Shown here piece by piece: positions 60,490 through 64,000 of a stretch of 64,000 nucleotides of DNA. A program made the translations under genes and the position numbers. Numbering within the stretch: position 1 is the stretch's first letter; the number at the start of each line of letters is the position of its first letter. This DNA comes from Alteromonas sp. LOR. Lineage in GTDB: Bacteria > Pseudomonadota > Gammaproteobacteria > Enterobacterales > Alteromonadaceae. The notes under the pieces are model-generated. The model made no database searches. It was not told the DNA's origin and saw only the letters and a program-made list of their open reading frames with translations. The DNA lies in contig NZ_JQFW01000015.1 of the NCBI RefSeq assembly GCF_000753865.1, forward strand, positions 677,916 to 741,915, written 5' to 3'.

Positions 60490-61896
60490 CTACTTTGCGC
60501 CTTTTAAGTCTACGTCTGTATCTGCCAAGAGATAGATACTAGCTGCATAAGCTGCAATATTTTGCGCGAGTTCGTCAGGATTGATTTTATCTAGCGTGTC
60601 ATCAGGTGTATGGTGTAAGTCAAAGTAATCACGACCATTCTGATTCAGTCTGATAGTGGGTACGCCCTTCGCTGCTAATGGAATAATATCTGGGCCTCCG
60701 CCTGCGATGTCAGAGCCGCCTCGAATAATGCCTAATGGTGACAGTATCTTCGCGATATCGTCCACGAGTTGCGTTGCGTCTGAATTAACATTTGAAACTA
60801 ACTGCCAGACTGTTTGCGCGCCAAAATCTGACTCAGTGGCCACCACGTGATTTGCTAAATTTGACTCGTGCTGTTTTGCATAGGCAAAGGCACCTAATAG
60901 ACCCACTTCTTCAGCGCCAAACATAACAACGCGTATGGTGCGTTTAGGTCGCTTTGGAAGCTTGGCAATAAGCGCTGCAGCTGCAGTGGTAATGGCAACA
61001 CCAGCACCGTCATCAACCGCACCTGTGCCCAAATCCCAGCTGTCTAAATGTCCGCCAATGAGTACAATCTCTTCTGGCTTCTCACTACCAATGATATCAA
61101 GGATAACATTGCCACTGCTCACTTCACCTTTCCACTTGGATTCACTGTGAAGCGACATGGAAAGCGGTTTATTGGCTTGATGAAGGCGGCGAAGATGGTC
61201 TGCATCTGGATTAGAAACAGCAATAACGGGTATGTTTGCCCATTCGTCGCCGTTTTTACTCATCATGCCTGTATGGGGAAAGCGGTGGGAGTCAGAGCCA
61301 ACAGAACGCACAACAAGCGCACTTGCTCCACCACGCTGGGCATGTTGCCATCCAATGCGTCGACGCTGATTGGCTTGTCCATAGCCCGCACCAGTTTGGC
61401 TTTTAACCATGGCGTCGCCATCAACAAAGGCAATTTTTCCTTTTAGCTCGTTGTCTTTAATATCTGTTAAGGCGTGAATGTCGCGAAAATAGACTACATC
61501 GGCATTAACTTCACTCTCGCTTGGGGCAGCTCCGCCAAGGGCTGTTCCATAAAGCGGCTGTTGATAAGGAGAGGTGAGCGTAATATGTAAGTGACCACGA
61601 TCCCAGAAAGGCATTGTGAACTCTTCAATAGATACCCTATCAAAACCTAACTCTTTCCCAAGCTCGGCACCCCAGTTCCTTGCACGAGCCTCAGCCTCTG
61701 AACCCCCTAATCGAGGACCGACTTCTGTTGTCAGTGATGTAACTATGTCATAGCCCATATCACTTTTAAGAGCGGTTTGTATGAGTTGTTCTGCGGTTTC
61801 TTTTTGTGAATCGGTAATGGGGGAGGGAGCGGCAAGTAAGGATGTGCTAAACACCCCCATTAATGCACTCAGTGTTACTGCTTTAAGTTGTAGCAT
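60490..61896 (-). CDS. Secreted M28-family zinc aminopeptidase
   Basis: A 468-residue exported peptidase with a signal peptide ending near LLAAPSP (about residue 23). A PA (protease-associated) domain occupies about 125-250. The M28 catalytic part has the zinc ligands in GGHLDSWDLGTGAVDDGAGVA (His and bridging Asp), FGAEEVGLLGA (catalytic Glu and ligand Glu), TESDFGA, and HHTPDDT (distal His). It resembles the carboxypeptidase Q / glutamate carboxypeptidase-like group; specificity is unknown. It probably feeds on peptides outside the inner membrane. GGAG precedes the start. Confidence 0.93.
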   Translation of the reverse strand: MLQLKAVTLSALMGVFSTSLLAAPSPITDSQKETAEQLIQTALKSDMGYDIVTSLTTEVGPRLGGSEAEARARNWGAELGKELGFDRVSIEEFTMPFWDRGHLHITLTSPYQQPLYGTALGGAAPSESEVNADVVYFRDIHALTDIKDNELKGKIAFVDGDAMVKSQTGAGYGQANQRRRIGWQHAQRGGASALVVRSVGSDSHRFPHTGMMSKNGDEWANIPVIAVSNPDADHLRRLHQANKPLSMSLHSESKWKGEVSSGNVILDIIGSEKPEEIVLIGGHLDSWDLGTGAVDDGAGVAITTAAAALIAKLPKRPKRTIRVVMFGAEEVGLLGAFAYAKQHESNLANHVVATESDFGAQTVWQLVSNVNSDATQLVDDIAKILSPLGIIRGGSDIAGGGPDIIPLAAKGVPTIRLNQNGRDYFDLHHTPDDTLDKINPDELAQNIAAYAASIYLLADTDVDLKGAK

Positions 61897-62066
61897 GACA
61901 TCTCCAAGTTCTTGTTTGTCAATTTTGTGTTTTTATTTTCGTTATTAGGGCGTATTTATCTTTGCTGTACATTTTTGAATCATGACTCAATCATAGCGAC
62001 TGCAAAGTGAATGTCGATATTGCATGCTGCAAGAACGTGATTTTAGAGGACAGGTGGCTCCGATTT

Positions 62067-62798
62067 TTACGATTTGCGCTTAACGGGCTTTGCTTTCTTC
62101 TTAGCCGCTAGTGTTTTCTTCTTTTCTTGCTCTTTAATAACTTCATTGATGAAACTTTTTCGCCCAAACTCTCTTGTTATTAGGCATCGGTCTAACGAAA
62201 AGCCTCTGGCCGGGCAGTACTCACGGCCGTAAAAAATTATTTGTAGGTGTAAGTCGTTCCATCTTTCTCTAGGGAATAGGCGTTTAGCATCACGCTCTGT
62301 TTGCTCCACACTTTTGCCGTTTGATAAACCCCAGCGATACATTAAACGATGAATGTGTGTGTCTACCGGAAAGGCTGGAACGCCGAATGCTTGAGACATG
62401 ACGACGGATGCGGTTTTGTGACCCACAGCAGGCATAGCTTCAAGAGCCGTAAAATCTTGAGGAACCTTGCCGTCATGCTGCTTAATAATCATGTCAGAGA
62501 GGTGCCAAATACCTTTTGACTTCATTGGCGACAGGCCGCAGGGTCTTATAATATTTTGAATTTCTTCAATGCTCATTTTGACCATGTCGAATGGGTTATT
62601 TGCTAAGGCAAAAAGCTTCGGTGTTATTTGATTAACACGTTCATCGGTACATTGCGCAGAAAGCAATACGGCGACTAATAGAGTGTATGGGTCGGTATGA
62701 TCAAGTGGAACGGGAATTTCAGGGTAAAGGTCGTCGAGAATATCCATGATGGCCTGGACTTTTTCGTGTTTCGACAATGTTTTTACAGCTTCACCCAT
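62067..62798 (-). CDS. nth: Endonuclease III (HhH-GPD DNA glycosylase), altered Fe-S site
   Basis: A 243-residue base-excision-repair glycosylase/lyase for oxidised pyrimidines, in the conserved place after rnfE. The helix-hairpin-helix PAVGHKTASVV holds the catalytic Lys128, and VDTHIHR holds Asp146. The [4Fe-4S] site of E. coli Nth needs four cysteines (187, 194, 197, 203); here only the first and third equivalents remain (Cys195, Cys205), the others being Leu202 and Phe211. The cluster is therefore probably absent. A basic C-terminal tail (KKKTLAAKKKAKPVKRKS) extends beyond the E. coli protein and may aid DNA binding. AAGAGAG precedes the start. Confidence 0.92.
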   Translation of the reverse strand: MGEAVKTLSKHEKVQAIMDILDDLYPEIPVPLDHTDPYTLLVAVLLSAQCTDERVNQITPKLFALANNPFDMVKMSIEEIQNIIRPCGLSPMKSKGIWHLSDMIIKQHDGKVPQDFTALEAMPAVGHKTASVVMSQAFGVPAFPVDTHIHRLMYRWGLSNGKSVEQTERDAKRLFPRERWNDLHLQIIFYGREYCPARGFSLDRCLITREFGRKSFINEVIKEQEKKKTLAAKKKAKPVKRKS

Positions 62799-62884
62799 GA
62801 ATGTACTCTCTTAATAATAATTATAGTTACTTGAACCCTGTTTAAAGGCCGGATCGCCGATGGCAAAGAACGGTCCGCTGATGG

Positions 62885-63577
62885 CTATGTTTCTGCGGTA
62901 ATTCTCACCCGTTCAGCTTTCGCTTTCGGTGTTGTCTCTTTTTCAGCGATTTTTCCGTCTATCATGTTTTTGACTGCGATTAATAAGCCCATGGCTAAAA
63001 ACGCGCCGGGCGGCAAAATGGCCAGTAAAAAAGGGCTGTCTGTTTTAAACAGCGTGATTGTCCAGTTTTGTGCGACCTCACCGAATAGCCTATCGGCACC
63101 GGTAAATAAGGTACCCGCACCTAAAATTTCCCTGAGACCGCCTAAAATTACGAGAACTGCGGTAAAACCAAGTCCCATCATTACGCCGTCGTAGGCCGAA
63201 GCGAGAGGTTGATTCTTGGAAGCAAATGCTTCTGCTCGGCCAATGATGGCACAGTTAGTAACAATGAGAGGGATGAATATTCCTAGTGCCAAATACAGAT
63301 CGTAGGTATAGGCGTTCATTAATAGCTGAACAATAGTGACGAATGAGGCGATGATCATTACGAATACGGGAATACGGATTTCGTTGCGCACAATATTACG
63401 CACAAGCGACACAGTAACGTTGCTGCCGATAAGAACAAGCATGGTCGCCAAACCTAGCCCTAACCCGTTTATAAAGGTAGAGGTGACTGCAAGTAATGGA
63501 CATAGCCCGAGAAGTTGGACTAAAGCCGGATTATTCTTCCATAGGCCTTGAAGCGATAAATCGCGAAAATCTGTCAT
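62885..63577 (-). CDS. rnfE: Rnf/Rsx electron-transport complex subunit E
   Basis: A 230-residue inner-membrane subunit with six helices. The RnfE family regions are clear: [17 protein letters not shown] near residue 16, [22 protein letters not shown] and [19 protein letters not shown] (with conserved Cys). The Rnf complex couples electron flow between ferredoxin and NAD to Na+ transport; in enterobacteria (Rsx) it also keeps SoxR reduced. It overlaps the rnfG stop as ATGA, and nth follows 86 bases downstream. Upstream genes rnfA-D lie beyond the window. Confidence 0.97.
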   Translation of the reverse strand: MTDFRDLSLQGLWKNNPALVQLLGLCPLLAVTSTFINGLGLGLATMLVLIGSNVTVSLVRNIVRNEIRIPVFVMIIASFVTIVQLLMNAYTYDLYLALGIFIPLIVTNCAIIGRAEAFASKNQPLASAYDGVMMGLGFTAVLVILGGLREILGAGTLFTGADRLFGEVAQNWTITLFKTDSPFLLAILPPGAFLAMGLLIAVKNMIDGKIAEKETTPKAKAERVRITAET

Positions 63578-64000
63578 GATGGCTGCTCCTGACTGTCGGC
63601 GTTTATATCATTACCGATTCGGCATTGATTGGGGGCGTCAAACAAGCGAGTCTGATTCTCTTCCACGTAAATCAGTGCATTTTTAACGGCATTAACCACC
63701 GCTCGAGGGGTAATTGTTGCCCCTGTAAATTGATCGAACTCACCACCGTCTTTTTTTACCTGCCACGGCGCGAGGTTATCACTAGAAAAGTCTTTTCCTG
63801 CGAATATTTTTATCCAGTCGCTAACGGCAAGCTCTACCTTATCACCAAGCCCTGGGGTCTCTTTATGCTCAACAACACGAACGCCCAGTACATTGAGATT
63901 AACATCAACGCCAATAACCATGTCGATGTTGCCGCTATATCCATCAGGGGCTGTGGCTTGTACAACAAGCCCACTGGGTTGACTGTTTAGGCGCGCTCGA
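63574..64000 (-). CDS. rnfG: Rnf/Rsx electron-transport complex subunit G (partial)
   Basis: The C-terminal 141 or so residues of RnfG; the N-terminus lies outside the window. The flavinylation motif DQFTGATIT, whose second threonine carries covalent FMN on the periplasmic side, is intact. Ahead of it stand the family segments [13 protein letters not shown] and [17 protein letters not shown]. The frame reads through to the window end. Coupled to rnfE by an ATGA overlap. Confidence 0.95.
   Translation of the reverse strand, partial: RARLNSQPSGLVVQATAPDGYSGNIDMVIGVDVNLNVLGVRVVEHKETPGLGDKVELAVSDWIKIFAGKDFSSDNLAPWQVKKDGGEFDQFTGATITPRAVVNAVKNALIYVEENQTRLFDAPNQCRIGNDINADSQEQPS

Overview
The window looks like a piece of a marine gammaproteobacterial chromosome, most likely Alteromonas or a close relative. 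This is an inference from gene content and order, not from a database search. The support is smrB/prmB-aroC, rnfG-rnfE-nth, rnt next to motY, three large TonB-dependent receptors, an adjacent yeaG-yeaH-spoVR set, and a moderate-GC, mostly core gene set. I see no prophage, insertion sequence, CRISPR array or integrase.

Layout. 1-1769: end of a probable thiamine (vitamin B1) uptake/salvage operon (YkoF-like fragment, PnuC/PnuT transporter, APH-fold kinase), then tRNA-Trp (1851-1927). 2166-3248: holD and rimI. 3680-6359: an EamA exporter convergent with a 7TMR-DISM diguanylate cyclase. 6749-9733: a large TonB receptor on the minus strand. 10119-14267: prfC, argS and an FMN reductase. 14349-16709 (minus): DUF2891 protein and a cysteine-synthase-fold enzyme. 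17103-22385: secreted EEP phosphoesterase, beta-propeller diguanylate cyclase, Cys-rich lipoprotein, DUF2177 membrane protein. 22391-24696 (minus): fatty-acid desaturase and its ferredoxin-type reductase, with a large inverted repeat in the promoter region. 24968-27661: prfB (with a +1 programmed frameshift) and lysS. 27680-30188 (minus): ketopantoate reductase homologue, RluA-type pseudouridine synthase, orphan HPt protein. 30495-35758: M16 protease, gshA, SLT-like lipoprotein. 35897-36332: a regulatory island with a probable Fur-controlled small RNA (minus) and a 40-residue membrane protein behind two FNR boxes (plus). 36393-40538: smrB, prmB, aroC, MFS transporter. 40608-45509 (minus): yeaG-yeaH-spoVR stress operon. 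45726-47103: sodB and grxD. 47427-55076: TonB receptor, ECF sigma, FecR anti-sigma, and a second, paralogous receptor with an STN signalling domain. 55181-59145: Fur-box bfd, RNase T, motY, glpQ, gloA. 59750-64000: cold-shock protein, M28 peptidase, nth, rnfE, rnfG (cut by the window end).

Themes. Iron and redox recur: a Fur-type sRNA candidate, bfd, Fe-SOD, Grx4, glutathione synthesis, the Rnf complex, FNR sites and a FecIR/TonB signalling locus. Two membrane-anchored GGDEF enzymes feed cyclic-di-GMP signalling.

Most striking structural signal. Short degenerate tandem repeats (8-24 bp units, many 14-18 bp) occur at more than ten places in 64 kb. Some lie in intergenic gaps, twice running across the stop codon of the neighbouring gene. 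Others lie in frame inside holD, panE and the pseudouridine synthase. The most promising undescribed element is the Fur-boxed, terminator-ended transcript on the minus strand at about 35979-35897.
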